In this document: positions 46,945-57,400 of the stretch, piece by piece
How the letters are laid out: every line of letters begins with the position of its first letter
How positions within the stretch are numbered: position 1 is the stretch's first letter
NCBI GenBank assembly: GCA_963675135.1
Contig: OY776129.1
Span: forward strand, 56,188,845 to 56,252,844
DNA: 64,000 bases
Origin: Galeopsis tetrahit
Lineage: Eukaryota > Streptophyta > Magnoliopsida > Lamiales > Lamiaceae
Direction: 5' to 3'
Translations under genes and position numbers: made by a program
Notes under the pieces: generated by a model
Told to the model about the DNA's origin: nothing
Database searches by the model: none
The model's input: the letters and a program-made list of their open reading frames with translations, nothing else

Positions 46945-47707
46945 CAATCTCTTCTTTGGTCTTATAGTTCGAACTAACAATTGAATATTTTCAAAAGGCA
47001 CCGTTTTTACGGTGGCCGATAGATCGATTTGTTGACCTTTTTTCAATGTATAGTTTATTACTATTAGACTTCTTGTTTAGTTTGTTTCACCTCTTTGATG
47101 TTTTTATTTATTTTACGTCTGCATGCACCACCTTCTTGGTAAGACTTTTCCCATCTGGTGCAATTTTCCTTCTTACATGATACTTGTTTTCGACGGTTTT
47201 AGCTATGCTTGTTAGTCTTCTGATTCATGCATGGATCACCATCGTTCATTCTATCTTTGATTTTTTTGGTACGAAAATACTTTAGTTTAGTATAGAATAT
47301 AATGTTGCATCGTACTGAAAATAGAGACCCGATTCGCATATACAAATGTACATTTGTCTATCACTTTGCTCACAATTATAATGAAGTGACACTTTTGATT
47401 TAATTCAACACGAGTTGAAACTTATAATGGAGTGATACTTTTAATTTAATTCAACATGAGTTGAAGATTCTGTACATTTTAATCCATTAAGCTTGTTTAT
47501 TAACTCTTTAAAAAAAGAATCTACTCAAATAAGCTTGGAATTGTGGAAAAAATGAGTATGCGAGTAGCAGTGCAATCAATTTAAATTCGAGTCATACAAT
47601 TTCATCTCGCACAAAAATAATAAATGTCTAAAATAACGATTCGAAAAAGTATCATGGCACTATCTTGCTTTATCCAACAAACATAAAAACTTGAAATTTA
47701 AGGGTTG
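46945..47707. other. Upstream flank of the tafazzin-like gene, with a 47-bp tandem duplication
   Basis: AT-rich. Two copies of a 47-bp unit (ATAATGAAGTGACACTTTTG and ATAATGGAGTGATACTTTTA) lie at 47377-47470. I find no clear N-terminal exon for the tafazzin-like gene here. Confidence 0.45.
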
Positions 47708-47943
47708 GTCTGATATGGACTCGAGTGCATGTTATGCACCCTAATCCATGTTGCACTTTTCAATTTTACTGACTTACACTTTTTGGTAAATGGTGTTGCA
47801 CTTTTTAATTATTAAACTGTATAATAATATTTTTAGTAATAATTGAAAAGTGCAACACCATTTACCAAAAAGTGTAAGTCAGTAAAACTGAAAAGTGCAA
47901 CATGGACTAGGGTGCATAATATGCACTCGAGTGCATACTAGAC
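47708..47943. repeat. 236-bp near-perfect palindrome (foldback repeat)
   Basis: The left arm 47708-47813 and the right arm 47838-47943 are reverse complements over 106 bp with about seven mismatches by my count, around a 24-bp loop. Both arms carry ATGCACTCGAGTGCAT-like ends and GTTGCACTTTTCA...ACTGACTTACACTTTTTGGT. Terminal and internal motifs match the repeat at 18741-19272. If transcribed it would form a long hairpin. No ORF. Confidence 0.8.
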
Positions 47944-48043
47944 TTTACCGAAATTTAGCTTGGACATTTATTATTACTACTATTTTACTTAACTTTGGCG
48001 ATTATTTATTTCAAGAAATTTAATCTAGCTAGTTAGTAATTAA

Positions 48044-48531
48044 GGGGCTGTTTGGTTAGGGATTGTGGTGGATGGGATGAGGATGGGAATTTGAAAAATG
48101 TGGATGGGGGTAATTCATGAATAGTAATTGAATAAAAATTGTGTTTGGATAGTGATTGAAAAATAGATGTGGATGGAGAACTTTATGTCAAATCAATAGT
48201 GATATTGTATTATTTTATTATTGTTAGTTTGTAGAGTAATTTGTGTAAGGAAGAAAAGTAGGAAAGAGAATAAATGAGTGGAAGAAAAGTAGGAGAGAGA
48301 ATAAATGTGCGAAAGAAAAGTAGGAAAGAGAATAAATGTATGGAAGAAAAAGTAGGAGAGAGAATGAGTAATTAGTATAAAAATATGATGATGTAATTGT
48401 ATAAAAATAGGTATATAGGTGTATTATTATACGGGTGGATGAGTATTGAGATGGGTATTTGGATGGAGAGGGATAGGATGGGGGATGACCCATCCAAATC
48501 CGGATGGGCCAATCCCAAACCAAACACACCC
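48044..48531. mobile_element. PIF/Harbinger (Tourist-like) MITE
   Basis: The ends GGGGCTGTTTGGTTAGGG and, as reverse complement, GGGTGTGTTTGGTTTGGG are flanked by TAA on both sides (48041-48043, 48532-48534). GGGCTGTTTGGTT ends with a TAA/TTA duplication are the Tourist signature. 488 bp, G-rich on the plus strand (GGATGGG repeats), non-coding. Confidence 0.85.
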
Positions 48532-48534
48532 TAA

Positions 48535-48921
48535 GGTTTGGGAATTTTGGGTGCAAAGTGAACTGCAATTAATCGTGATTTCCCCCCCCCCCCCCTCTCT
48601 TTTCAAACCTATTATCTTCATTTTTATATCAAAACAGACTTCGAGTTGGTACAATTTCTGTAGGACAATTCTTATTCTATTTACAAAATTTTCTTTACGA
48701 AATCTTAGTCCTATCTCTCACCCCAAAATCTTATATCAAAATCAAAATCAAAATCTAAAATATAATAACCGTCTACTTTGTGACTAGAGATGCTAATTAA
48801 TTCTGAATTTAGTCCTATCTCTCACCCCAAAAATTATAAAGAATAAAACGAGACCAGTTATGACAACTTTTAACTTAATTATAGTATTTCTTACGAAATC
48901 TTATCATTTAAAAAGTTTCAT
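48535..48921. other. Spacer with a C14 run
   Basis: A run of 14 C at 48582-48595 and AT-rich DNA. A phrase of about 23 bp beginning TTAGTCCTATCTCTCACCCC occurs twice (48705, 48810). No gene. Confidence 0.4.
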
Positions 48922-49454
48922 ATCTTATTAGGGTTTATCTATGGTCAGGAAGCGTGTTTGTCCTTCCTGACAACAGGAATCCAATTAAAAATTGACACCT
49001 CATTTTTCTTCGCCATAATGCAATCTAGTTTCGCAATAGAATGAAATACTTAATTATTTGAATAATATATATATAATTACCAAAGTATCCTTTTGCAATG
49101 AATTTTTTTTATTTATAAATTTAATGTTTTCTCTCATTTTTATTATTTAATAATATAAAAACTCAAATCAATTAAACAATAAAAGACGGTTCCATTCTTA
49201 ATCAAAATCGGGATTTAGGGTTCTTCTTCTTTTTCTTTTTTATTTTGACAGTAAATTAATTGGGTTCTTCACAATTGAAGTCTACCCTAAATCCCAATTT
49301 TTAACAATTGTTGTTGTCGTGCGCCGCCACCGTTGTTCTCTTGTTCCGTTTCGTTCTGTCTTATGCCTGAATCTTTCAGAAGGTTAGAAATTTGTAGGTA
49401 ACGATACTTGCCGACACCGTTGGTTTGAGTGTGATTTTCTTGGTAGAATTTAAC

Positions 49455-50377
49455 ATGGACCAACTTGCCATTGTTTATACAATTACAACAAAATGTGAGT
49501 TAGTTTTTAATTGATTTTTGTGCACTGCAAAACAACTCAAGTGATACATCAAATCCTCTTATGTCTAGAAAATCATACTTCTATTGAAAATGTCAGTAAT
49601 CTCAGCATAGTAGCATGTTTAAATATATTTATTGCAGTGGGTGTTAATTTAAAGAAAGGTTTTGGTTGCTCTTTTATTAGTGCTTTAATATTTGAATATG
49701 GTTTTGTTAACTTGGAGATGCACTCTTTATCCTTTTATATCTTCCATTGATGGCTTTTGGTTAATTTGCATTGGTGTGCTTTAAAATCATACAATATTCC
49801 CTTCTAATTCAATCAGGATTAATCTAAACCTTTGAATTTGTAATCATGTCTTTTGTGATTTAGCTTATTCCAGTATATCTTTAATTGTAGCAATTGAAGG
49901 CAACTCCATTGAAGTTAATGTTACTCCAATATCTGAGAAAGATACAAAGTGTAATTGTCCAGGTCTTTATCATATTTTTGCCTGATTTCTGTTTTAATTT
50001 CTATGTTGAGAGGAAATGGACAGAATATGTTGAATCATAGATAGATTCGACAGGGGCACAGCTCTACATAATTCTTTCATTTTTTCTTCTTTCTTTCCAT
50101 TGTCTATTTTCTATAGCATGGTAGTGTAAAAGTTGTAATAAAATGTTGTATAATATATCCACCTTAATTGTGTTCATTTTGTCAGTGTCATAAACTCAAA
50201 TCATATGTGACTCCCTATTCTTTTGATTTCTTTCTTCATTTTATATATGCCATAAACTCAAATCATATCATCAACTATATTGTCATGTTCGTTTCAGGAG
50301 ACTTTGGATTAAGCAAAAACCAAAAGAATCACCAGAAAAAGCAATTATGTGATGATGAAGAAGAGGAGGAGGATTAA
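49455..50377 (+). CDS. Candidate three-exon small gene inside the Mutator-like element
   Basis: Exons 49455-49494, 49891-49962 and 50298-50377 join in frame through three acceptable donor/acceptor pairs (AAAAT|GTGAGT, TTGTAG|CAATTG, CCAG|GTCTTT, TTTCAG|GAGACT) into 63 codons plus stop. The product starts MDQLAIVYTITTKS, has a CNCPG motif in the middle and a Lys/Gln-rich stretch followed by an acidic tail (CDDEEEEED). It could be the C-terminal part of a longer captured gene; an upstream exon-like segment (ATGCCTGAATCTTTC at 49363) also exists. I recognise no family. The coherence of frame across three exons is the main argument. Confidence 0.35.
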
Positions 50378-50687
50378 CTTCTAAACACATATCATCATCT
50401 TTGACCACTTACAACATTGTTCATTGCTTTGTTGAAAAATTTGACAACCTTTGCTAGAAAGAATGCAAATGAGGATTTTGAAGATAAATAATTTACATAG
50501 TGGAATACAAAAATTAGAATAGATAAATAATATCCCCAATTCATATACATGTTGTCTTTTATTTACATCTTAGTTTTTTTAACATTGTGCTTACTTTATC
50601 ACGATCACTCATTTATTCGTTATGAAATATTCAGAGCGCTAAAATTACAATAAAATTACTTTCAATCCTCGAATAAATCATGTGCAT

Positions 50688-50855
50688 TCATGTCCATTTT
50701 GTCTTCTTTAAGATTTCAAGCACGTTAATAGCCATGTCTTCTAAACAGAGATTAAGGTGACGTTCAATGAGTTTCTTTAAATCTTCATCATCTTTTAGTT
50801 CAATTTGATCGTCATTGGTATCCCCTCTCCATACTTTGTAAACTTCTTTTAGTAG
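50688..50855 (-). other. Minus-strand coding-like segment in the Mutator-like element
   Basis: An open frame of about 55 codons ends at a TGA (50688-50690). It reads EVYKVWRGDTNDDQIELKDD, then LKKLIERHL and LEDMAINVLEILKK. Its composition (amphipathic, few rare codons) looks like the last exon of a real protein. A TAG lies directly upstream, so it would have to be joined by splicing; AG dinucleotides are present near 50843. Family unknown. Confidence 0.3.
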
Positions 50856-51621
50856 CTAGTTTTGCAGTTAATATCAAGCTGATTAATTTGATGTTAAATT
50901 TGTTAGTTTGCGGTTTGCTGTAAAAAAATAGGTTGCGAGAATTTATCTTTTTTTATTTGCTATCAAAATTCAGTTTTCTTCGTATTTTCTCCAAAATTTT
51001 GAATCTTGTACAAGTACTTTGCCCATAATTTTTAATACTTTGCCAACACAAAACAAGTCTGCTTAATATTAGAGAAAAAAATAATGCCAACATAGAAACA
51101 GATTTTCAGCAAATTCATTACTAAACCAAACAATTGTTCATATAGACTCCTAAAATTTTAACTGTGTGTTAATACACATTTTCAAGAAGAAAAAACTCAA
51201 TTATAATCTAAGAAAATACAATGAAGTTATATATAATACACAACAATGCATGACCCAACAATCTAGCTTCAGCTAGGAAATAAAACTTCGGTGGAAGTAC
51301 AACTATATCAGGAACCACTCCATTTCATAAACAGGGGCCATTAGAATGAGACCAACCAAGAACTTATGTTCCTGCTATGAAAGAACAAACACTTGTTAAG
51401 ACGGGAAATAAAATCGAAAGGAACAAAGCCAAACTTATGAGTGTAAAGTACAACAATAGTGACAGATTCTTGGACATATTACACAAAAAATTGGTGAAAA
51501 ACAATCATTAGTAAGGAACACTGGGATTAACTAACAAAAGATATTCAACAAATAAATGATGTGTTGATTATGAGGCTGCAAAAGTAAATCATCAATGTTG
51601 TTGTACGAATTTGGAAGGTTG

Positions 51622-52395
51622 TTAATTCTGCTTTCCATTGATGAAAGCAATGAACATGTAGCCTATGAAGATATCAAAGATAAATATCAGATTACACTTA
51701 ATTCTTTTGTCCCTTTAATCCACGTAGCTTATATGCACATTTCTCTTGAAAAAACATCTTATGTCTATGTCTGAATCTCACATTTTCTCTATAACTTTAA
51801 GCCTTTTAGATTCATATTAGGGAGAAATAATTAAAGATATATGATTTTAAGAGTTAAGCATATCAGTCATTCTTGTCTTCAGCAAACAGAAAGCATAACA
51901 ACAAAACTAACTATCTGGTAATCACAAGACATGTTCAAATTAAACCTTTCAAAGACAACTACTATTAACAGAAAGACAACATGTCATGGAGATTTAACAT
52001 CAAACCTTGACCACAAATTCTGTCAAAGGATGATATAAACAAATCGAATACAAAAAACTTCAAATTACTTAATAAATGATGAAATTCCACAATTACAGAA
52101 CATAAAATCCTAATTTATTCGGAATAAGAATATTACCGGCAAGTAAGAGAGATTCTGACGAACAGTGTGCGTGTGTGGATTTGTCATCTGCGTGGTTAGA
52201 CGGCGGCATGGCATTGTGCTGCTGTGAATCGCGGGCAGTGGGGGCAGGGTTGTGCCGATGAGCTGCGCTGTAAATCGCGATTCGCGACTGTGGGTGGCCA
52301 ACTAGCCGTGGGCGCTGAAGGGTGATGATCGTGTGACTGAGAGAAGCGGATGTTATTTGTGAGAGTGGCAGAGACAGATTGAAGAGAGTAGCCAT
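51622..52395 (-). CDS. Candidate two-exon small gene in the Mutator-like element
   Basis: Exon 1 runs 52395-52137. It starts MATLFNLSLPLSQITSASLS, rich in Ser/Thr/Leu and reminiscent of an organelle transit peptide, then becomes His/Pro-rich. It ends at a donor GCCG|GTAATA. An acceptor TTCATAG at 51663 would join in frame to GYMFIAFINGKQN and a stop (51622), giving 99 residues. The segment is clearly richer in GC than its surroundings. Other exons may intervene. I recognise no family. Confidence 0.3.
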
Positions 52396-52757
52396 GCGAC
52401 TGAAATCTGGAATTTTGGGTTTGGGGAAAAAAATCCCCAAATTGGATCGTTCATCTCACCATTGATGAAAAAAATAATTCAAAAATTGTTTTGAAATTAA
52501 AAGTGAAATATATTTTATAATTAAATATTTTATTTAAATTTATAAGGATATTTTTGTAATTTCATATTTATTAATTTAATTTATTAATAGGGCGAAACAG
52601 TGCGATTGCACATTGCATAGAGCAAATGCACTATTGCAAAGTGCAATCATATCAAATCAATTTCATACGTTGGATCATTGATCCAATGATATTTAATGTA
52701 TTTCCTGTTATCAGGAAGGGCGAAGCCTTCCCGACTGTAGAAAGACCCATCTTATTA

Positions 52758-53084
52758 TACTTGAAAATCTTGGCAACAACGATAATCATTAAATTTTTTC
52801 ATCATTAATGAGAAAACGAAATAAAAACCCGTCCAATCATGGTCATGTAATAGTACTTTGCAACCTTAAATACCGACATATAATTGTGAGTGGCAATGTC
52901 ATGTACGACTATTTAAATCATCCAAAGTTTTCCGATTGATTAACAATGATGTCTGTGCTTAATTTTAGTTTTTGAATGAGATAATTTAATTTAATGACAA
53001 ATTAATTTGTAAGATTGAATATAACTGTATCATTATACTTGTTTGATGAAATTATAATGATAAAAATAAGAGATTAAAATTTTG
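52758..53084. other. AT-rich spacer
   Basis: No gene or defined repeat. Confidence 0.35.
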
Positions 53085-53397
53085 CAGTCCTTTGAGTTGA
53101 ACTAATTTTGAATTTGGTTACGATGGAATACACATTTTGATTTTGATCCCATAAATTGATCGAAATTTTAAATTCAGTCAAATTACCTGCCATGGTTGAT
53201 AAATAAACTTTGTCAAATCCATTTTTTTCTACATTTTTCTACACATGAGCAAATTCATAATTATTTACGGTTGATTTGAATTGCACACGAGTTAAAGATT
53301 TGATCGATTTTTACCTGCAATAGTAGGTAATTGAACTAAATTCAAAATGAGTATTTCATTATCATAAAATTCAAAATTAGTCCAAATTAAAGGATTG
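53085..53397. mobile_element. MITE-like inverted-repeat element upstream of ARF8
   Basis: The left end CAGTCCTTTGAGTTGAACTA and the reverse complement of the right end CAATCCTTTAATTTGGACTA begin inverted repeats of about 65 bp that share AACTAATTTTGAATTT- and CATTTTGA-type blocks. 313 bp, non-coding. The CAGTCC-type end suggests hAT, but I see no 8-bp duplication. Confidence 0.5.
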
Positions 53398-54091
53398 AAA
53401 AAAAAAAACCTTTAATCTCTACAAATAATTAACACTATTTATTCTAGAAACTATACAATATATTTGGAAATATTCCAAATTACAAACTTTATTTAGACAA
53501 AATTTACCCTTAATTTATGGTGGAACTTTAGTAGGTACAATACTGAGATGCATAGCGTACACATACATGATGGGAGTGGTGTTCATTCATTTTTGAGTAT
53601 AGAATATATCCGTACTGGCATGGTCCACAAACGGTGATGGCACATGCTCTTGTCAAATCATTTGTCATGGGACGGCCACGATCTACCGTACGGTTGAATC
53701 AACAGCTGAGATTTTCCCCCTTTTGCTAGGCCCCTCTCTCTCTAATATAGGGGTGGAGAGAGAAAGAGAGAGAGGGGGGACACTCACTGAGCCATTTGCA
53801 TAGTATCTACAGTACAGTATCTCTCATTAGATACACAGATAGATACACTCTCTCTGTATTATACTCTGCTACCAGGTCGACCTTGGTCGGGTGGACTATA
53901 AAAGAGAAGAAAGCACACAACAGTCTTACGTTTCTCTCACTTGATTTTCTTCAAGAAAGTTGAGCGACAGCGATTGGCCTAGAAAAAGTTTTCAACTTTT
54001 TAGCTTCTACTTGGTGTAGCTGAAAAACCCATAAGCAGAACAAGAATAAGGAGGAGGGTTTTTCCTTTTTTTTTTTTTTTTGCTGTTGCCC

Positions 54092-54157
54092 ATGGGGGTT
54101 TTTGAGTACAAAGGAATGCCTCGAGTTGGGAAGATTTTAATTGGGTTTGTTGATTAG
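54092..54157 (+). CDS. Upstream ORF 1 in the ARF8 leader
   Basis: 21 codons (MGVFEYKGMPRVGKILIGFV, then D and stop). It lies wholly in the leader, ahead of the main start at 54408. Confidence 0.5.
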   Translation: MGVFEYKGMPRVGKILIGFVD

Positions 54158-54162
54158 CGACC

Positions 54163-54261
54163 ATGAGTTGGAATTTGATGTTTTTAAGGAGATTTTTGGT
54201 TTATTTTAGTGGGTTTGGTTGTAAATTTACTTTGATTCTTGGTGCTGTAAAATGCAACTGA
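54163..54261 (+). CDS. Upstream ORF 2 in the ARF8 leader
   Basis: 32 codons starting MSWNLMFLRRFLVYFSGFG, followed by very short ORFs at 54252 and 54271-54324. An in-frame ATG at 54384 would add eight residues to ARF8 itself. Confidence 0.45.
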   Translation: MSWNLMFLRRFLVYFSGFGCKFTLILGAVKCN

Positions 54262-54407
54262 AGATTTGAGATGGGGAGGAGTGGAATTGAGGGCAGGAGA
54301 CTGTGTTGGGGGTTCAGAATGTGATTTAAGGAACAAAATTGTAAGTTTATTGCAGTAAAGATTATTAAGTACTCAATTTGTATATGAGTGTAGTTTTGGA
54401 GAAAACT

Positions 54408-57400
54408 ATGAAGCTTTCAACATCTGGGATGGGTCAGCTCAGTCAAGAAGGTACCTCATTTTGTCTCTCTCTCTTTTTGTGCTCACTTTTTAATTTCCTT
54501 TATGTCACTGTTTCTTTCACTGTAGACCTACACTCTGTAGTTATTACTCTTATTCTGTAGTCAAAACTATTCTAATGCATCTTTTAGTGCCTGTAAACCT
54601 CATAAATGGAATTTTTATATGTTAATTGTGGATTATGGAAGAGGAGAAGAAGTGCTTGAACTCGGAGCTATGGCATGCCTGTGCTGGTCCATTAGTGTCT
54701 CTGCCAACAGTTGGGAGCCGTGTGGTTTACTTCCCTCAGGGTCATAGTGAGCAGGTTTCTTTAGTTGCTATATTGCTATCTTCGCTTCTTTTTAATGCTT
54801 ATTTACAATCATGTAATTGTGTTGTTGTAGATAATTGATCATAACTAGAAGCGTTTGGCAGGTTTCTGCGACGACTAATAAAGAAATCGATACCCATATA
54901 CCAAATTATCCGAGCTTGTCACCCCAATTGATCTGCCAACTCCACAATGTCACAATGCATGTGGGTTTTCGTCGGTGGATGTTTTTTGTTCCCATCTTAT
55001 GTACTAACTCATTTAGTAAATCTCGAATCTAACTCGGTTTATTTGTTTGATCTCAGGCAGATATTGAAACAGATGAAGTATATGCTCAGATGACATTGCA
55101 ACCTCTGACTCCTGTATTTCAAACAACATCGATATTTCTTGATACATTTCAGAACTGATGAGTTTTTAACTATGTATTTGTTTATTTGGATTCAGCAAGA
55201 ACAAAAGGATGCATATCTTCCTGTGGACCTGGGGGTTCCCAGCAAACAACCAACTAACTACTTTTGCAAGACGCTGACTGCAAGTGATACTAGTACGCAT
55301 GGAGGCTTCTCCGTGCCTCGTCGAGCTGCAGAGAAAGTTTTCCCTCCTTTGGTATAATATTTCATTATCTGATACTTTTGATAGAAAATATAGCATTGCA
55401 GCTGTTCTGAATCTTATTTGGTGGCTCAGGATTTCTCACAAACACCACCAGCGCAAGAACTTATTGCCAAGGATCTCCATGATGTGGAATGGAAGTTTCG
55501 CCATATATTTCGTGGTAATTTTCAGTCTTTGATTTGCTTAACCATCTTAATGATTAAATTTGTGTGTTTTGAGATTAAGCATGATGCACAATTGCAACCA
55601 TATGTAAATTTCTAGTACTTAGTAATCTGACAGTTATATTCTTGTTTAAGTACAATACTGAATGTACGTACGTCTTTGAAGTTCGAGTGATGATAATCAA
55701 ATGATACGCTTATTCAAGTTATTCTTGAATTGCAGCTGCATTAGAGTCGTTTAAACAAATAGTTCACTTATTCAAATCTGAAGATATGAAATTAAATTAA
55801 ACATACTATCCGCACAACATAAACATCTATGACTATGAGGTGTTCATTTTACTTGATATCAGAGCCAGGCCAAATGAAAAGTCATTTAAGTTTAATCTTA
55901 CTGCCACCCTATAAACATTTTCCACATGCAAGACTTTAATACAGAATAATTCGACTGCACATGAGGGGCCTCCAGGGCAGTAGTTGTACTTATTTGTTCA
56001 GGTCACTACTTGTGCGACGAGGTTGAGCTATTTACTCATTCCTGATAATAAGAGTGACTTTATGTTATATTAAATGTTAAAACGAGGCTCTTCTCTACCA
56101 GCATAAGCTTTTATAGATGAGGTGGTCATTTAGCTTCAAAATTGTTTTCTGCAAGGTAATAAATTTTTGCTGTATTATATATATATATATATATATCCCA
56201 ACATTATCCTGTCTAGCAAGCAATACCCTTAATGTAGTGTATTACACATGAATATATTAACACCATATGATGCTGTATTATCATATCTATGGCTGGGAAT
56301 TTCCCTGTAATTGGATTTTGAAATAAAAATGCATAAAATTGGAATTTGAATGGAGCCCTTTCGATGTTTAATAGTATATTATAACACACCATACATAGGA
56401 AATAGCGCTTGTAGGTACGTTTTTTTTCTTTCTGGAAAGGATGTTTGTACTTACTTTGTTTAGGAGTGTGCTCTAGCTTCCTTGGAATTATCAAATTAGC
56501 ATACATTTTGGGTTCTAGATTTTCTAGGGTTTGCCAACTTCAGTTTGAATTCTCTTGTTAGTTATATACCTTGGTCCTTGTTGCCTTTTTTTGCTCATGT
56601 TTTTACATGATTTGACTTTATAGAATGAAGGTAGGAAAAAAGGTTAGTTGGTAAAAGTGTTACTTGTGATAGCAGAACAGAAATGATCTCTATAACAAGT
56701 GCAATTTCAGAATTGGAAATGAGGGCAGGGTTCGAAGAGGAGCTATAGATTAATAGATAGTATTTTTAAGACCCCTCGATCATATTACAAAAAGAGAATA
56801 GACTAGATATCCCATTTTCTTTTGGGTAGGGAAAAGTAAATTGTTGTGGTTACGACAAAAGCAGTAAGCACAAAAACAAAGTTCATTAGCAAGCTAAGAT
56901 GGTCCTTTTCATGCATCTATTTCATATTGCTCTATCATCGTGATTTCTGGACACCTCATCACGTTTCCAAGTATAACAAGTTAGACAAAATATAAATTGT
57001 TCTCTAACTCTTAGCTAATGTGCATGGTGACAACTTATGGTTAATTCATGCTTTGTTCACTGAAGATACCGTTTTGATAATTAATATGGGTGCTGCTTCT
57101 CTCAGGTCAACCCAAGCGCCATTTGCTGACTACTGGCTGGAGTGTCTTTGTCAGTGCCAAACGACTTGTTGCTGGAGATTCTGTTCTTTTTATCTGGTAA
57201 AAAATCTGCCTATTAATTTCCACAAGATTTTTATTTGGAGCTTAAAAACTTATTTCCATATTTTAAGTTCTAATTCATGCACAATCAATCCGATTTTAGG
57301 AATGATAAAAATCAGCTCCTTTTAGGAATTCGCCGTGCCACCAGACCTCAAACTGTGATGCCATCATCTGTTCTTTCAAGTGACAGTATGCACATTGGAC

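Larger units (their letters stand above)
48931..52748. mobile_element. 3.8-kb Mutator-like element carrying gene-like cargo
   Basis: The 9-bp direct repeat ATCTTATTA flanks the unit exactly (48922-48930, 52749-52757). The ends are inverted: left GGGTTTATCTATGGTCAGGA, and reverse complement of right GGGTCTTTCTACAGTCGGGA. Both continue to CCTTCCTGA(C/T)AACAGGAA. Similarity fades after about 50 bp but reappears as an AT-rich subterminal stretch (CAAA(G/A)TATCCTT). No transposase ORF is present. The interior contains spliced gene-like segments on both strands (49455-50377 +, 50855-50688 -, 52395-51622 -), so it is a non-autonomous element with captured or resident gene sequence (Pack-MULE-like). 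Confidence 0.82.
53640..54407 (+). promoter_or_regulatory. ARF8 promoter and 5' leader
   Basis: TATAAAAG at 53897-53904 is a good TATA box. GA repeats (AGAGAGAAAGAGAGAGAG) lie just upstream at about 53756-53776. The leader from about 53930 to 54407 then contains several short upstream ORFs, of which the two longer ones are listed separately. ARF6/ARF8 leaders are known to carry uORFs that lower translation. Confidence 0.6.

Noticed and set aside
48582..48595. C14 run as a biological feature
   Set aside because: A simple homopolymer that may also be a sequencing length error.
52093..52440. 115-codon unspliced minus-strand ORF as a complete gene
   Set aside because: The last part reads through a good splice donor at 52136; I kept only the shorter spliced model, with low confidence.
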